Origin: Oceanicoccus sp.
Lineage (GTDB): Bacteria; Pseudomonadota; Gammaproteobacteria; Pseudomonadales; Dasaniaceae
Direction of reading: 5' to 3'
Length of the DNA stretch: 64,000 nt
NCBI RefSeq assembly: GCF_029238675.1
Contig: NZ_JAQWFR010000002.1
Location: 1 to 64,000 of the forward strand
The notes below the pieces were generated by a model that was given only the letters and a program-made list of their open reading frames with translations, searched no databases and had not been told where the DNA came from. The first letter of the stretch is position 1. Each line of letters opens with the position of its first letter. Of the stretch, positions 35,182-45,028 are shown piece by piece. A program made the position numbers and the translations under genes.

Positions 35182-36195
35182 CTAATCATTATTAGTTATA
35201 GCATAAGGTAGCGAGAGTACCTCAATAGTTGCGCGATCTGTGCCGACCACCACAGTTCCTTGCTCGACTTCTTTGCTGGTGATGACAGCCAGTGCTTCAC
35301 TATGTGTGTTATCCAGATTGACGCTATTAACGATATTACCAACGCTCTGCTCACCGGTACTGTAAAGATCAGTACCCGGAGTTAAATCCTGTGCTGCTAC
35401 CTTAATCCGGTACATCGGGCGTTTGAGTTTGCCCTTGTACTGCATACGAGCAACCACTTCCTGGCCGGTATAACAGCCCTTGGTAAAGTTAACCGCGCCG
35501 GTGATTTGGTAATTCAGCATTTGCGGGATAAAACGATCGACGGTATTGGCGCTGACTTCAGCAAGGCCCAGGTGGATAAGCTTTAATTCCCAGTGGCGTG
35601 AGCTTTGCAGTTCCAGCCCCTGGCTTAACCGCGGCCAAAATACTGCCAGTTCCGAGGTTTTAATCCAGCATTCAAAGAGTTTTCCGTCTTCATCGATTTG
35701 CAGTGCCAGGTTACCTTGATGATTAACGACCTGGTGAACGTCACAGGGGCAGGCGGCAAAGGCGTTGCTAACAGCTGCTTTAGCCTGATCGCCACAAAGG
35801 CCAATAGCGATATAGTCTTCGCTGGCGTTCTGTTGTTCGGCTTTAGAGAAGACGATATATTTGCCAAATACAGCCTTGGTAGATTCAACAATATCGGCGC
35901 GCATTCTTAGCAGGTAAGTTTCGGCATCGCTTTGAGTCAGTTGAAAGCTGCTAATCATTCGACCTTTGGGCGTGGTATAGGCACCGGCACAGCTAAGGGC
36001 TGCATCTACCTTGCTAACATCACAAGTGGTCTGGCCCTGCAGGAATTTAGCGGCGTCCGCCCCAGCTATCGCTAAAAAACCGTAGTGACTGAGCGGAGCG
36101 ATAAAGTTGTTGGCTGCTGATGTCCCGTTGTCATTGATAGGGACACTAAGCGCTGCAAATGCAGGGTGGAGAGGGCTGTTGGGATGGTCGCTCAT
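35182..36195 (-). CDS. ygfZ: Folate-binding protein YgfZ
   Basis: Helps build or repair Fe-S clusters in a tetrahydrofolate-dependent way, for example for MiaB. It has 337 residues (E. coli 326). The family hallmark K-G-C-Y-x-G-Q-E is seen in NFTKGCYTGQEVVARMQYKG. It is divergent from sdhE, which also matures a respiratory flavoprotein; this pairing is conserved in gammaproteobacteria. Confidence 0.93.
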   Translation of the reverse strand: MSDHPNSPLHPAFAALSVPINDNGTSAANNFIAPLSHYGFLAIAGADAAKFLQGQTTCDVSKVDAALSCAGAYTTPKGRMISSFQLTQSDAETYLLRMRADIVESTKAVFGKYIVFSKAEQQNASEDYIAIGLCGDQAKAAVSNAFAACPCDVHQVVNHQGNLALQIDEDGKLFECWIKTSELAVFWPRLSQGLELQSSRHWELKLIHLGLAEVSANTVDRFIPQMLNYQITGAVNFTKGCYTGQEVVARMQYKGKLKRPMYRIKVAAQDLTPGTDLYSTGEQSVGNIVNSVNLDNTHSEALAVITSKEVEQGTVVVGTDRATIEVLSLPYAITNND

Positions 36196-36343
36196 TGCTG
36201 CATTACCGAAGGATTAAAAGTGAGCCGCTATAGTATGTCTTTGTTTTGCAACTGTCAGCTATTGCTATGCAGTTTCGCGTATCGTGAGCGGATTAATCTC
36301 GCTATAATGCCTGCCAGCTAAAACCAATCAAGGAAAACCCGCG

Positions 36344-36610
36344 TTGATGATTTCTGATAGTGACTACAATCGCCTGCTATGGGCAAGCCGTCGAGGCATG
36401 TTAGAGCTCGACTTGATAATGGTACCCTTTGTGGAGAACTGCTTTAAATCACTGGATGATGTCAACCAGCAGCGTTTTATCGATTTATTGGAATGTGAAG
36501 ACAATGACTTGTTTGCCTGGTTTCTGGGGCATGGTGAACCAGAAAATCCAGAGCAGGCTGCGATTGTTGAGCAAATCATTGAGTACTCTCGCTCAAAGTC
36601 CAGCAACTGA
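36344..36610 (+). CDS. sdhE: Succinate dehydrogenase flavinylation factor SdhE
   Basis: An 88-residue assembly factor for covalent FAD attachment to SdhA (and FrdA). The RGxxE signature is present as SRRGMLELD near residue 16. TATAAT at 36303-36308 is a likely -10 for it, though no good -35 is seen. ygfX follows across a palindromic repeat, as the E. coli sdhE-ygfX pair would predict. Confidence 0.93.
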   Translation: MMISDSDYNRLLWASRRGMLELDLIMVPFVENCFKSLDDVNQQRFIDLLECEDNDLFAWFLGHGEPENPEQAAIVEQIIEYSRSKSSN

Positions 36611-36612
36611 GA

Positions 36613-36677
36613 GTCATTCCCGCGAAGGCGGGGATCTAGTAGCCTGCAGTCTGGATCCCCGCCTTCGCGGGAATGAC
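36613..36677. repeat. Palindromic interspersed repeat, short form, copy 9
   Basis: GAAG/CTTC arms. The inner stem of both arms has changed together to GGGGATC on the left and GATCCCC on the right, which keeps pairing. The spacer is TAGTAGCCTGCAGTCTG. It lies within the sdhE-ygfX unit. Confidence 0.92.
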
Positions 36678-36705
36678 TGAATGGTAGTTGGCAAAGGAAT
36701 GCCTT

Positions 36706-37140
36706 ATGAAAACACCTGCTTTTACTTTATCTATTACCCCTTCTAAATGGATCGCAAGCTATCTGATAGTCTTGCATCTCCTGTTATTGCTATCGTTGCA
36801 TTATCTGGCCTTATCAGGTGTATCAATGGTGTTGATCTCTGTCGCTATGGTGGCGCATGGTTTGTATAGTCTTTGGAGATATTGCTCTCAGCGACATCCG
36901 GCCTGGATTAATGGCCTTGAATATAGCCATCAGCTTTGGTTGTTACATCGAGTCCGGGGCCCAGAGCGAGCTCAATTAAAGTCGGCAACAGTATGGCGAC
37001 GAATGGTCGTGTTAAATTTTCGTGGAGAAGGTCGCTGTTGTTCTTTGGTCTTACTAGCCGATAGCACCAGCCCGCAACAACTGCGCCGGTTGCGGGTGAT
37101 GCTTAAACATCGGCCCGTTTATAATGGCCTTATTCCTTGA
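36706..37140 (+). CDS. ygfX: YgfX-like inner membrane protein
   Basis: A 144-residue protein with two adjacent membrane helices near residues 17-60 and a basic C-terminal domain ([16 protein letters not shown] and [13 protein letters not shown]). It fits YgfX/CptA by position after sdhE and by layout. In E. coli YgfX was proposed as a cytoskeleton-targeting toxin paired with SdhE; that role is disputed and not shown here. AAAGGA lies 7 bp before the ATG at 36706, which is preferred over a TTG at 36688. Its last 11 bp overlap the 3' end of nadB, which is read the other way. Confidence 0.8.
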   Translation: MKTPAFTLSITPSKWIASYLIVLHLLLLLSLHYLALSGVSMVLISVAMVAHGLYSLWRYCSQRHPAWINGLEYSHQLWLLHRVRGPERAQLKSATVWRRMVVLNFRGEGRCCSLVLLADSTSPQQLRRLRVMLKHRPVYNGLIP

Positions 37141-38710
37141 TCGCCGGATCAAGAATCGTGTCCCTGGCTTCATTAAGGGCTTGTGGGTAATCCAGTGTGT
37201 AGTGTAGCCCACGGCTTTCTTTGCGGTCGATGGCACAGCGAATAATTAACTCGGCCACCATCGCCAAATTACGCAGCTCAATTAAATCGTTAGAAACTTT
37301 GTAATTACGGTAATACTCATTAATTTCTTTTTGCAGAAGTTTGGCTCTGCGCAGGGCCCGCTGCAGGCGTTTATCGGTACGAACAATACCGACATAGTCC
37401 CACATAAAACGGCGGACCTCATCCCAGTTGTGAGAGATCACTACATCTTCATCGGAGTCGGTCACTTGCGATTCATCCCAGGCTGCAGCCGTAGTTGGCT
37501 CTGGCGCGGTGGCATGTTGCTCGGCAATATCCGTGGCGGCTGATTGGCCGTAGACCATACACTCCAGTAACGAGTTACTGGCCATACGGTTGGCACCGTG
37601 CAAACCGGTAAAAGAGGTTTCACCAATCGCATATAAGTTGGCAACATCAGTACGACCTCGACTATCAACCACAACGCCGCCGCAGGTGTAGTGGGCAGCA
37701 GGGACGACAGGAATAGGATCGCGGGTAATGTCGATGCCCAATTCTAAACAGCGGGCCTTAACCGTTGGGAAATGATGCAATAAAAATTCAGGGGATTTAT
37801 GGCTGATATCCAAATAGACGCAGTCACTGCCCAAGCGCTTCATCTCATGGTCAATCGCGCGGGCAACAATATCCCGCGGGGCTAATTCACCGCGCTTATC
37901 AAAGCGTTCCATAAACCGCTCGCCGTTAGGTAATAACAATTTACCACCTTCGCCGCGAATGGCTTCCGTGATTAAAAACGATTTGGCCTGCGAGTGATAA
38001 AGGCAAGTCGGGTGGAATTGATTAAATTCCATATTCGCCACACGACAACCTGCACGCCAAGCCATGGCAATACCGTCACCGCTAGCGCCGTCCGGGTTGC
38101 TGGTATAGAGATAGGCCTTGCTCGCGCCACCGGTCGCTAGCGCAACAAACTTAGCCTGAAACACATCCACATGATCGCTTTCACGGTTAAGCACATAAGC
38201 ACCCTGGCAGCGATCCCTATTCATAATCAGATTGATCGCCACGCGCTGGTTATAGATATGAATATTAGGAGCTTCCATAGCGCGCTGGCCAAGGGTTTCT
38301 GACACAGCTCTGCCGGTAGCATCGGCGGCATGAATAATACGTCGCTGGCTGTGGCCGCCTTCTTTGGTAAGATGAAAGGATTGTTGCTGATCGGTATTAC
38401 GGCTGAACTGTACGCCTTGGTCAACCAACCATTTAATCGTATCGCGGCTGTTTTCAACGGTAAATTTCACCGCATCGCTATGGCATAAATTGGCACCAGC
38501 GCTCAATGTATCACTGACATGGGAATCTACACTGTCGCGGTTATCCAATACTGCGGCAATACCACCCTGGGCATAGAAGGTAGAGCCTTCATTAAGCTCG
38601 CTTTTGCAGATAACAGCCACCTGTAAGTGCTTGGGCAGCTGAAGGGCCAGTGTTAGCCCGGCAGCACCGCTACCGATCACCAGGACATCGTGTTGGAAGT
38701 GTTTGTTCAT
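37130..38710 (-). CDS. nadB: L-aspartate oxidase
   Basis: Makes iminoaspartate for NadA. It has 526 residues (E. coli 540). The N-terminal FAD dinucleotide motif is [15 protein letters not shown]. Substrate-region motifs include QGGIAA, HPTCLY and the late [15 protein letters not shown] typical of the fumarate reductase/aspartate oxidase family. It is convergent with ygfX (overlap 11 bp) and divergent from rpoE, the nadB-rpoE order common in gammaproteobacteria. Confidence 0.96.
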   Translation of the reverse strand: MNKHFQHDVLVIGSGAAGLTLALQLPKHLQVAVICKSELNEGSTFYAQGGIAAVLDNRDSVDSHVSDTLSAGANLCHSDAVKFTVENSRDTIKWLVDQGVQFSRNTDQQQSFHLTKEGGHSQRRIIHAADATGRAVSETLGQRAMEAPNIHIYNQRVAINLIMNRDRCQGAYVLNRESDHVDVFQAKFVALATGGASKAYLYTSNPDGASGDGIAMAWRAGCRVANMEFNQFHPTCLYHSQAKSFLITEAIRGEGGKLLLPNGERFMERFDKRGELAPRDIVARAIDHEMKRLGSDCVYLDISHKSPEFLLHHFPTVKARCLELGIDITRDPIPVVPAAHYTCGGVVVDSRGRTDVANLYAIGETSFTGLHGANRMASNSLLECMVYGQSAATDIAEQHATAPEPTTAAAWDESQVTDSDEDVVISHNWDEVRRFMWDYVGIVRTDKRLQRALRRAKLLQKEINEYYRNYKVSNDLIELRNLAMVAELIIRCAIDRKESRGLHYTLDYPQALNEARDTILDPAIKE

Positions 38711-38830
38711 AGTCGACTAAAAATTGGCTTAATATTAAGCGAAGACCCTAAAAAGCGGGTAGTATAAACCTCCAGCGCCAGTTTGTGGCAATCAGATACG
38801 TTTTTTTTGAAGGTAATCTGATACTTAGCT

Positions 38831-38857
38831 GAACTTATTCCTCAACACATACTCATA
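38831..38857 (+). promoter_or_regulatory. Sigma-E type promoter of the rpoE operon
   Basis: GAACTT, a 16-bp spacer, then TCATA. This fits the sigma-E/AlgU consensus (GAACTT-N16-TCTGA or TCAAA) and stands 22 bp before the leader gene, so the operon probably activates itself. Confidence 0.7.
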
Positions 38858-38878
38858 GATTCCAACAAGACAGAACCA

Positions 38879-39037
38879 ATGAAAGAAAAACCAAAACAAG
38901 CGCTGCAGCTGCAATCAGTTCAACTAAAAGCGATGGTCTATCTTATATGGGATTACTTAACAGACAATATGTGCAAAAAACGCCGGTTGCTAACACCAAC
39001 CCTAAGCCAGAACCCCGCAGGGCATCGGAGGGGGTAA
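38879..39037 (+). CDS. rseD: RseD-like leader peptide upstream of rpoE
   Basis: A 52-codon frame starting MKEKPKQALQLQSVQLKAMV and ending NPAGHRRG. Its TAA (39035-39037) shares one base with the rpoE ATG (TAATG). E. coli has a leader gene of about the same length, rseD, in the same place, whose translation is coupled to rpoE and is the target of CsrA repression. Here the rpoE ribosome binding site GGAGGGGG lies inside the last codons, so ribosomes finishing the leader could restart on rpoE. The peptide itself shows no domain. Position, size and overlap carry the call. Confidence 0.72.
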   Translation: MKEKPKQALQLQSVQLKAMVYLIWDYLTDNMCKKRRLLTPTLSQNPAGHRRG

Positions 39038-39657
39038 TGGCAACTTCACAGCAATCAGACCAACAGTTGGTCGAGCGCGTGCAAAAGGGTGACAACCGGG
39101 CCTTTGATTTATTGGTGCTGAAATATCAGCACAAAATCTTTGGTCTTATCTCGCGTTATATTCGCGACCACGATGAGATTAAAGATGTCGCCCAGGAGGC
39201 CTTTATCAAAGCCTTTAGAGCGCTGCCCAAGTTTCGTGGTGATAGTGCCTTTTACACTTGGCTCTACCGTATTGCTATCAATACGGCAAAAAATTATCTG
39301 GTGGCCAGAAATCGCCGTCCTCCTGCGACCGATGTCGCCGTGGAAGATGCGGAATATTACGAGACGGCTTCATCACTTCGGGATATAGAAAACCCTGAAA
39401 ACTCACTCTACGGCGAAGAGCTAAAAGCCGTGGTAGAAAAAGCGATGAAAGCCCTGCCAGAAGACTTGCGAGCTGCGGTAACTTTACGCGAATTCGATGG
39501 TCTGAGCTATGAAGATATTGCCGATGTGATGGAGTGCCCTGTAGGCACGGTGCGGTCAAGAATATTTCGCGCCCGTGAAGCGATTGATAAACAGGTACAG
39601 AGCCAGCTTTTTGGTAATGATGAGGCCGGTGAGCATTTATCACTGGTCAAAAGTTAA
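39037..39657 (+). CDS. rpoE: RNA polymerase sigma factor RpoE (AlgU)
   Basis: Extracytoplasmic stress sigma factor of 206 residues. Region 2 includes FDLLVLKYQHKIFGLISRYI and DVAQEAFIKAFRAL. Region 4 has LREFDGLSYEDIADVM and GTVRSRIFRARE. The ATG at 39037 follows GGAGGGGG; a longer frame opens at 38947 but would lack the ribosome binding site. It is first of the standard rpoE-rseA-rseB-rseC set and has its own sigma-E type promoter. Confidence 0.97.
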   Translation: MATSQQSDQQLVERVQKGDNRAFDLLVLKYQHKIFGLISRYIRDHDEIKDVAQEAFIKAFRALPKFRGDSAFYTWLYRIAINTAKNYLVARNRRPPATDVAVEDAEYYETASSLRDIENPENSLYGEELKAVVEKAMKALPEDLRAAVTLREFDGLSYEDIADVMECPVGTVRSRIFRAREAIDKQVQSQLFGNDEAGEHLSLVKS

Positions 39658-39702
39658 ATATTTAGCACTGATTAAAACCGTTAGAAAGATTGAGGAAAGA
39701 CA

Positions 39703-40338
39703 ATGAGTGAGCATCTACGAGAATCAGTTTCCGCATTAATGGATGGGGAAGCTGATGACCTGGAACTTCGCCGGCTACTAGCTGCTGAGAATACAGGCAA
39801 GGTGAGTGGCAGTTGGTCCCGCTATCATCTGGTTCGCGATACTTTGCAAAACCCTGGGCAAGACGCTGAATTTCGTCATCTGGATATCTCACAACAGATC
39901 TCAATAGCGATTGCTGAAGAAACTGAAACAACGACAGCCATGCCTGAACAATCAGAAAACTCAAACCCCTGGTGGAAACCCGCAGCGGGTTTTGCCGTAG
40001 CCGCTTCCGTCGCAATGGTTGTTGTATTCGGCGTACAAACCGTTGATCAATCTAACCCCACTCTTAATAGTAACTCTATTGCAGTAGGTTCCCAGCCCGT
40101 CACCTCAAGTCGTGTTTACCCAGTGCAGGCAGCTAGTATGCAGGCTTCCTCTAATGGTGCTGTTAGCTTATCCTCTAGTGAGCTTCCCGGTGATGCAGCA
40201 GCCAGCAAAGCAGCGGCGGATCTCGAAGCGCAAAAACGATTGGATAAATATATTCTGCGTCACACTGAGCGTGCAGCGTTGAATAATGGTCAGGGCGTGA
40301 TTTCATTTGCCCGTGTTGCCAGTTTTGAAGAACAGTAG
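39703..40338 (+). CDS. rseA: Anti-sigma-E factor RseA (MucA)
   Basis: A 211-residue single-pass membrane protein. Residues 1-90 bind sigma-E (ESVSALMDGEADDLELRRLL and SWSRYHLVRDTL are the conserved helices). A membrane segment is near 93-111 (AAGFAVAASVAMVVVFGV). The periplasmic part ends RVASFEEQ and should be cut by DegS and RseP under stress. AGGAAAG lies before the ATG. It is 45 bp after rpoE. Confidence 0.94.
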   Translation: MSEHLRESVSALMDGEADDLELRRLLAAENTGKVSGSWSRYHLVRDTLQNPGQDAEFRHLDISQQISIAIAEETETTTAMPEQSENSNPWWKPAAGFAVAASVAMVVVFGVQTVDQSNPTLNSNSIAVGSQPVTSSRVYPVQAASMQASSNGAVSLSSSELPGDAAASKAAADLEAQKRLDKYILRHTERAALNNGQGVISFARVASFEEQ

Positions 40339-40382
40339 CTATATTAATTTTTTAATGTTTATTTTCAAATAGGATTAACCGC

Positions 40383-41366
40383 TTGTCATTCTTCTCTCGG
40401 CTTTCATTATTGCTGTTGCTACTAACACCGGCTTTAAGTCTGGCCGCCGAGTCTAACCCGCGTTTATTACTGGATAAAATGTCCCATAGTTTTAGGGAAC
40501 TTAACTATCAAGGTACTTTTAGTTTCCAGCGTGCGAATTCCATTGAATCACTGCGAATTGCCCATACTGTTATCGATGGCGAAGAATATGAGCGCCTTGA
40601 ATATATGGATGGTGACAAGCGCGAAATTATTCGTCGCGGCCATAACCTTGACTGCGTTCACCCGGGTCATCAGTTAGTTCGTTTTTATCAACACCAGCAA
40701 AACCTCAAAAGCACCGCAGATGACCCCAACAGTTTGGGTGACTACTACCGCTTTACCGTAGATGGTATGGATAGGGTGGCAGGGCGCTCAGCCATTAATC
40801 TCACCATTAGTCCCAAAGATACTCACCGTTTTGGCTACCGTTTATCTCTCGATAAAGCCTCCGGTTTATTACTGCGCTCAGAATTAATCGGCCCCAAAGG
40901 TAAAGTGTTAGAGCGGTTTCAGTTTGTAGAAATTAGCTTCAGCCCTGACCTTTCTAAAGAACATTTTGCTGGCGCAGAAGAAAGCTATCATCCCTCCCAT
41001 GACGCTCCCGCTGTTGCTATGCGATCGGTTGCGGCGAAGGGCAAAAACTGGAAGGGCCAGAGTTGGAAGGTGCAATGGCTGCCAGGGGGCTTTACCTCTA
41101 CCGTCGCCAATCAGGAGGCGGTTGCCGAAGATGATATGGCTACCTTTACTGATGGCATGGCCGTTTTTTCAGTCTTTCTTGAGCGGGATAGCGGTAAGGT
41201 CAAGTTGTCACAAGCCATTGAAGGCCGTGCCCAAAAGGGCGCTACCACGGCTTATTCCAGAATTTTGGCACTTTCCGGTCAGCCTCATCGAGTCACCGTT
41301 GTGGGTGAAATCCCCGCCAAAACCGCCCAGCAAATAGCCCGCTCCATTGTTTTAGTGAGTCGCTAG
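40383..41366 (+). CDS. rseB: Sigma-E regulator RseB (MucB)
   Basis: A 327-residue periplasmic protein that shields RseA from DegS and senses lipoprotein or LPS intermediates. It has a clear signal peptide (LSLLLLLLTPALSLAAE). The large LolA-like domain shows ELNYQGTFSFQRANSIESLR, typical of MucB. TTG start with AGGA 8 bp upstream. Confidence 0.94.
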   Translation: MSFFSRLSLLLLLLTPALSLAAESNPRLLLDKMSHSFRELNYQGTFSFQRANSIESLRIAHTVIDGEEYERLEYMDGDKREIIRRGHNLDCVHPGHQLVRFYQHQQNLKSTADDPNSLGDYYRFTVDGMDRVAGRSAINLTISPKDTHRFGYRLSLDKASGLLLRSELIGPKGKVLERFQFVEISFSPDLSKEHFAGAEESYHPSHDAPAVAMRSVAAKGKNWKGQSWKVQWLPGGFTSTVANQEAVAEDDMATFTDGMAVFSVFLERDSGKVKLSQAIEGRAQKGATTAYSRILALSGQPHRVTVVGEIPAKTAQQIARSIVLVSR

Positions 41367-41429
41367 CTAATAATCCTGCCCTTAATCGGGTAAGATTAGA
41401 CCTACACACATCGTATTTTCACATTGTTT

Positions 41430-41912
41430 ATGATTAAAGAGACTGGCCGAGTCGTTGCCATTGAAGCTGACTGTTTATGGGTTGAAACCATAAGGCAGAG
41501 CACCTGCAATAGTTGCTCGGCGCAGAAAGGCTGTGGTCACGGTATGCTGAATAAGGTGGCTCCGGGGCGTCTTAATCATATGCGGGTATTATTGCGCGAT
41601 CAGCCTGCCAGCAACTTCGCCATTGATGATGAGGTTGAAGTCAGCATCCCTGAACAGGTATTAGTGACCGGCGCGATGCTGGTTTACTTGCTACCGCTAA
41701 TTACCCTGTTGCTGGGCACACTGCTAGCCTCACAGCTATGGCAGGGTGATCTTGCAGCGTTTTTGGGGGCCGTAGGCGGTTTTATAGTGGGTTTGGGGGT
41801 GGTGAAATACCATGCTGCCATCAACCATAACAATATGGATTTACAGCCTGTGGTATTGCCGAAAAGAGACAATGGAGGTATTGCCTCGGTAAACTGGGTA
41901 GAACCCGCCTAA
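41430..41912 (+). CDS. rseC: SoxR-reducing / sigma-E accessory protein RseC
   Basis: A 160-residue inner membrane protein. The N-terminal Cys group CNSCSAQKGCG matches the RseC family, and two membrane helices lie at about 80-125. In E. coli RseC modulates sigma-E and an RsxABCDGE/RseC complex reduces SoxR. It is the last gene of the rpoE group. The ATG at 41430 is chosen over a TTG two codons earlier; neither has a good ribosome binding site. Confidence 0.92.
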   Translation: MIKETGRVVAIEADCLWVETIRQSTCNSCSAQKGCGHGMLNKVAPGRLNHMRVLLRDQPASNFAIDDEVEVSIPEQVLVTGAMLVYLLPLITLLLGTLLASQLWQGDLAAFLGAVGGFIVGLGVVKYHAAINHNNMDLQPVVLPKRDNGGIASVNWVEPA

Positions 41913-41960
41913 TTTCAACCTTTAGCTTGCTTATTGACACCCTATTTCCCTTACTCTACA

Positions 41961-42002
41961 TAGCACCGAAAGATAGCACCGAAAGTGGCTTTGCTGTAAA
42001 AT
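41961..42002 (+). promoter_or_regulatory. Probable lepA promoter region with tandem 13-bp duplication
   Basis: TAGCACCGAAAGA (41961-41973) is repeated as TAGCACCGAAAG (41974-41985), followed by TAAAAT at 41997-42002. The second repeat occupies the expected -35 position. No consensus -35 is present, so the -10 assignment is tentative. Confidence 0.4.
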
Positions 42003-42042
42003 CGCGCGCTTGCCTATTCTTGTCCCAGCGGTGTATTAGTTA

Positions 42043-43842
42043 GTGAGTGATTTAGATTTAATTCGTAATTTTTCCATTATTGCCCATATTGACCATGGTA
42101 AATCGACCCTTGCCGATCGGTTTATTCAAATCTGTGGCGGTTTGAGCGCCCGTGAAATGGATGAGCAGGTACTCGATTCCATGGATATCGAGCGGGAGCG
42201 GGGCATAACCATCAAAGCCCAAAGCGTGACGCTGAACTATAACGCCCAGGATGGTAAAACCTATCAGTTCAACTTTATCGACACCCCGGGGCATGTGGAT
42301 TTCTCCTATGAAGTTTCCCGCTCGCTAGCGGCCTGTGAAGGTGCTTTGCTAGTGGTTGATGCTGCCCAGGGTGTAGAGGCGCAATCAGTGGCTAATTGCT
42401 ATACCGCGATAGAGCAGGGTTTGGAAGTATTACCGGTTCTGAACAAAATGGATTTGCCTCAGGCCGAGCCCGAGAATGTTAAAAAAGAGATTGAAGAAAT
42501 TATCGGTCTGGATGCAACCGATGCAATCCCGGTCAGTGCCAAATCCGGTATGGGTCTGGAAGAATTACTGGAACAGTTGGTTGAACTCATTCCGCCGCCA
42601 GAGGGTAATGTGGATGGTGACCTTCAGGCACTGATTATCGATTCCTGGTTTGATAACTACTTAGGGGTTGTCTCTCTGGTAAGGGTCAAACACGGTGAGC
42701 TCAATAAGGGCGATAAAATCATTATGAAATCCCAGGGCAAACAACATATTGTTGATAGCGTGGGTATCTTTACGCCAAAACGTAAAGAGACCGGTTGCCT
42801 AAAAGCCGGTGAAGTAGGTTTTGTTGTTGCCGGTATTAAAGATATTCACGGTGCACCCGTGGGTGACACCATCACTCATGCTAAAACCCCCGAAGTTGAA
42901 CAGTTGCCTGGTTTCCAAACCATTAAACCGCAGGTCTACGCGGGCATGTTTACGGTATCTTCTGACGACTATGAAGATTTTCGTGATGCGCTGGCAAAGC
43001 TAACCTTGAATGATGCCTCTTTATTTTACGAGCCAGAAAGCTCAGACGCATTGGGCTTTGGTTTCCGCATTGGCTTCCTTGGCATGCTGCATATGGAGAT
43101 TATTCAGGAGCGTTTGGAGCGCGAATATAATCTCGACCTGATTACCACCGCGCCAACGGTGATTTACGAAGTAGAAAAAAATAACGGCGATATCGTGATG
43201 GTTGATAACCCTTCCGCGCTGCCCGATATTGGCGTGATCAACGAAATCCGCGAGCCAATCGCCGATGTAAACATTCTAGTACCACAGGATTATCTGGGTA
43301 ATGTGATCTCACTCTGTGTTGAAAAGCGCGGTGTACAAAAAGATATGCAATTCCTCGGTCATCAGGTGTCACTGAGCTATGAAATTCCCATGAACGAAGT
43401 AGTGATGGATTTCTTTGATAGACTAAAATCAGTGAGTCGTGGTTATGCGTCGTTGGATTACAGTTTTGACCGTTTCCAGGTGGCCAATCTGGTGCGACTG
43501 GATGTATTGATCAATGGTGATAGAGTGGACGCCCTTGCCATGATCGTACACCGCGATCATGCCCAATCTAAAGGTCGTGGCCTGACTGAAAAAATGAAAG
43601 AATTAATCCACCGTCAAATGTTTGATGTGGCCATACAGGCTGCTATTGGTGGCCAGGTTGTAGCAAGGCAGACGGTAAAAGCTTTACGTAAAAATGTAAC
43701 CGCTAAATGTTATGGTGGCGATGTTTCCCGTAAGCGTAAGCTGCTGGAAAAGCAAAAAGCGGGTAAAAAGCGCATGAAGCAGGTGGGTAGTGTTGAAATA
43801 CCACAGAGTGCTTTTTTAGCCGTATTAAAAATGGATAGCTAA
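42043..43842 (+). CDS. lepA: Elongation factor 4 (LepA)
   Basis: A ribosome-bound GTPase that affects initiation and back-translocation. It has 599 residues, as in E. coli. G1 is [14 protein letters not shown]3 DTPGHVD, and G4 NKMD. The C-terminal LepA domain has [22 protein letters not shown] start. lepB is 28 bp downstream, the classic lepA-lepB operon. Confidence 0.97.
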   Translation: MSDLDLIRNFSIIAHIDHGKSTLADRFIQICGGLSAREMDEQVLDSMDIERERGITIKAQSVTLNYNAQDGKTYQFNFIDTPGHVDFSYEVSRSLAACEGALLVVDAAQGVEAQSVANCYTAIEQGLEVLPVLNKMDLPQAEPENVKKEIEEIIGLDATDAIPVSAKSGMGLEELLEQLVELIPPPEGNVDGDLQALIIDSWFDNYLGVVSLVRVKHGELNKGDKIIMKSQGKQHIVDSVGIFTPKRKETGCLKAGEVGFVVAGIKDIHGAPVGDTITHAKTPEVEQLPGFQTIKPQVYAGMFTVSSDDYEDFRDALAKLTLNDASLFYEPESSDALGFGFRIGFLGMLHMEIIQERLEREYNLDLITTAPTVIYEVEKNNGDIVMVDNPSALPDIGVINEIREPIADVNILVPQDYLGNVISLCVEKRGVQKDMQFLGHQVSLSYEIPMNEVVMDFFDRLKSVSRGYASLDYSFDRFQVANLVRLDVLINGDRVDALAMIVHRDHAQSKGRGLTEKMKELIHRQMFDVAIQAAIGGQVVARQTVKALRKNVTAKCYGGDVSRKRKLLEKQKAGKKRMKQVGSVEIPQSAFLAVLKMDS

Positions 43843-43870
43843 ATTAAATATAATTTAACGGAACTCTTAA

Positions 43871-44950
43871 ATGGTCGATACAATTTTAATTACTATTTCC
43901 CTTCTCTCACTGGTGATCTGGTTTGTGCAGGAAAAAATGGCCCGCCCCCAGCAACAGCAAAAACTGAATGAGTTAATCGTTTCAGGCCAGCAGATTCCTG
44001 CTGAGCAATTGCAGGCGGATACCAACCCCGGTTGGAATGAGACGCTATTTAAATTTACTGCGGCTATTTGGATTGCGTGGGCAGCCTCCGTGGTATTAAT
44101 TAAAGATGGCGACTTTGCTTTTGTGTTAGTGATGCTGACCTTTTTGTCGGGTGTGATTGTCGGTTTGGATAAACTGATTTTTGCCGGCGCCAGAAAAGCC
44201 TATGTAGAATCCAAAGCGGTTGCTGACTATCTGGCAAAATATACTCAGGAGCAGCGCGAGTCATTGTCACTGTATTTTGGCGAAGATATGGTAGTGGGTG
44301 AATATGCTAAATCATTTTTCCCTGTATTAGCTTTTGTACTGGTGTTACGTTCCTTTGTGGTTGAGCCTTTTCAAATTCCATCGGGCTCAATGGTTCCTAC
44401 CTTGCTGGTAGGTGATTATATTTTAGTGAACAAATATACCTACGGATTGCGTTTACCTGTTGTGGGTACCAAGGTTGTTGAAGTGGGCGAGCCTGAGCGT
44501 GGCGACTCCATGGTGTTTTTCCCGCCCCATAAAGATATTTATTTTATTAAGCGTGTAATCGGTCTACCGGGAGACCAAATTACCTATAAAAATAAAGTGC
44601 TGTCGATTAATGGCAAGGTTATGGAGCAAACCTTGTTGGCAGAATTGCCGCCTCTTAATCCCCAAGTACGTATGTTTAGCGAAAACCTGACTGGCGTGGA
44701 ACATTTGGCCCATAGCTCGCTACGCAGCAATACCATTACCCCGATTACCAATCAGCAGGGCGATTTTTCAATTACGGTAAAGCCCGGCCACTATTGGATG
44801 ATGGGCGATAATCGCGATAACAGTGCCGACAGTCGTTCCTGGGGACAGGTACCTGAAGAACGTATTGTGGGTAAAGCCTTTGCCATTTGGCTGCACTGGC
44901 CCACCTTTGGTGATATTCCTACGTTTAGCCGTATGGGGGCAATTCAGTAA
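43871..44950 (+). CDS. lepB: Signal peptidase I
   Basis: Cleaves signal peptides at the outer face of the inner membrane. It has 359 residues, longer than E. coli (324). N-terminal membrane helices are at 1-17 and in the 65-100 region, with a further hydrophobic stretch (PVLAFVLVLRSFVVEPFQ) leading into the catalytic Ser in PSGSMVPTLL. The general-base Lys is in FIKRVIGLPGD, and the late box is GHYWMMGDNRDNSADSR. Confidence 0.96.
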   Translation: MVDTILITISLLSLVIWFVQEKMARPQQQQKLNELIVSGQQIPAEQLQADTNPGWNETLFKFTAAIWIAWAASVVLIKDGDFAFVLVMLTFLSGVIVGLDKLIFAGARKAYVESKAVADYLAKYTQEQRESLSLYFGEDMVVGEYAKSFFPVLAFVLVLRSFVVEPFQIPSGSMVPTLLVGDYILVNKYTYGLRLPVVGTKVVEVGEPERGDSMVFFPPHKDIYFIKRVIGLPGDQITYKNKVLSINGKVMEQTLLAELPPLNPQVRMFSENLTGVEHLAHSSLRSNTITPITNQQGDFSITVKPGHYWMMGDNRDNSADSRSWGQVPEERIVGKAFAIWLHWPTFGDIPTFSRMGAIQ

Positions 44951-45028
44951 ATTGTCGACTTATACCGAGCAAAAATAGCAAAAAGCGCTAGACTAAAGTG
45001 ACAATTGGACGAACGGGGAATACCAGAC

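Noticed and set aside
38947-39036. Upstream extension of RpoE by 30 residues
   Set aside because: That start lacks a ribosome binding site, whereas the ATG at 39037 has GGAGGGGG and normal family length; the extension overlaps the leader peptide in another frame.
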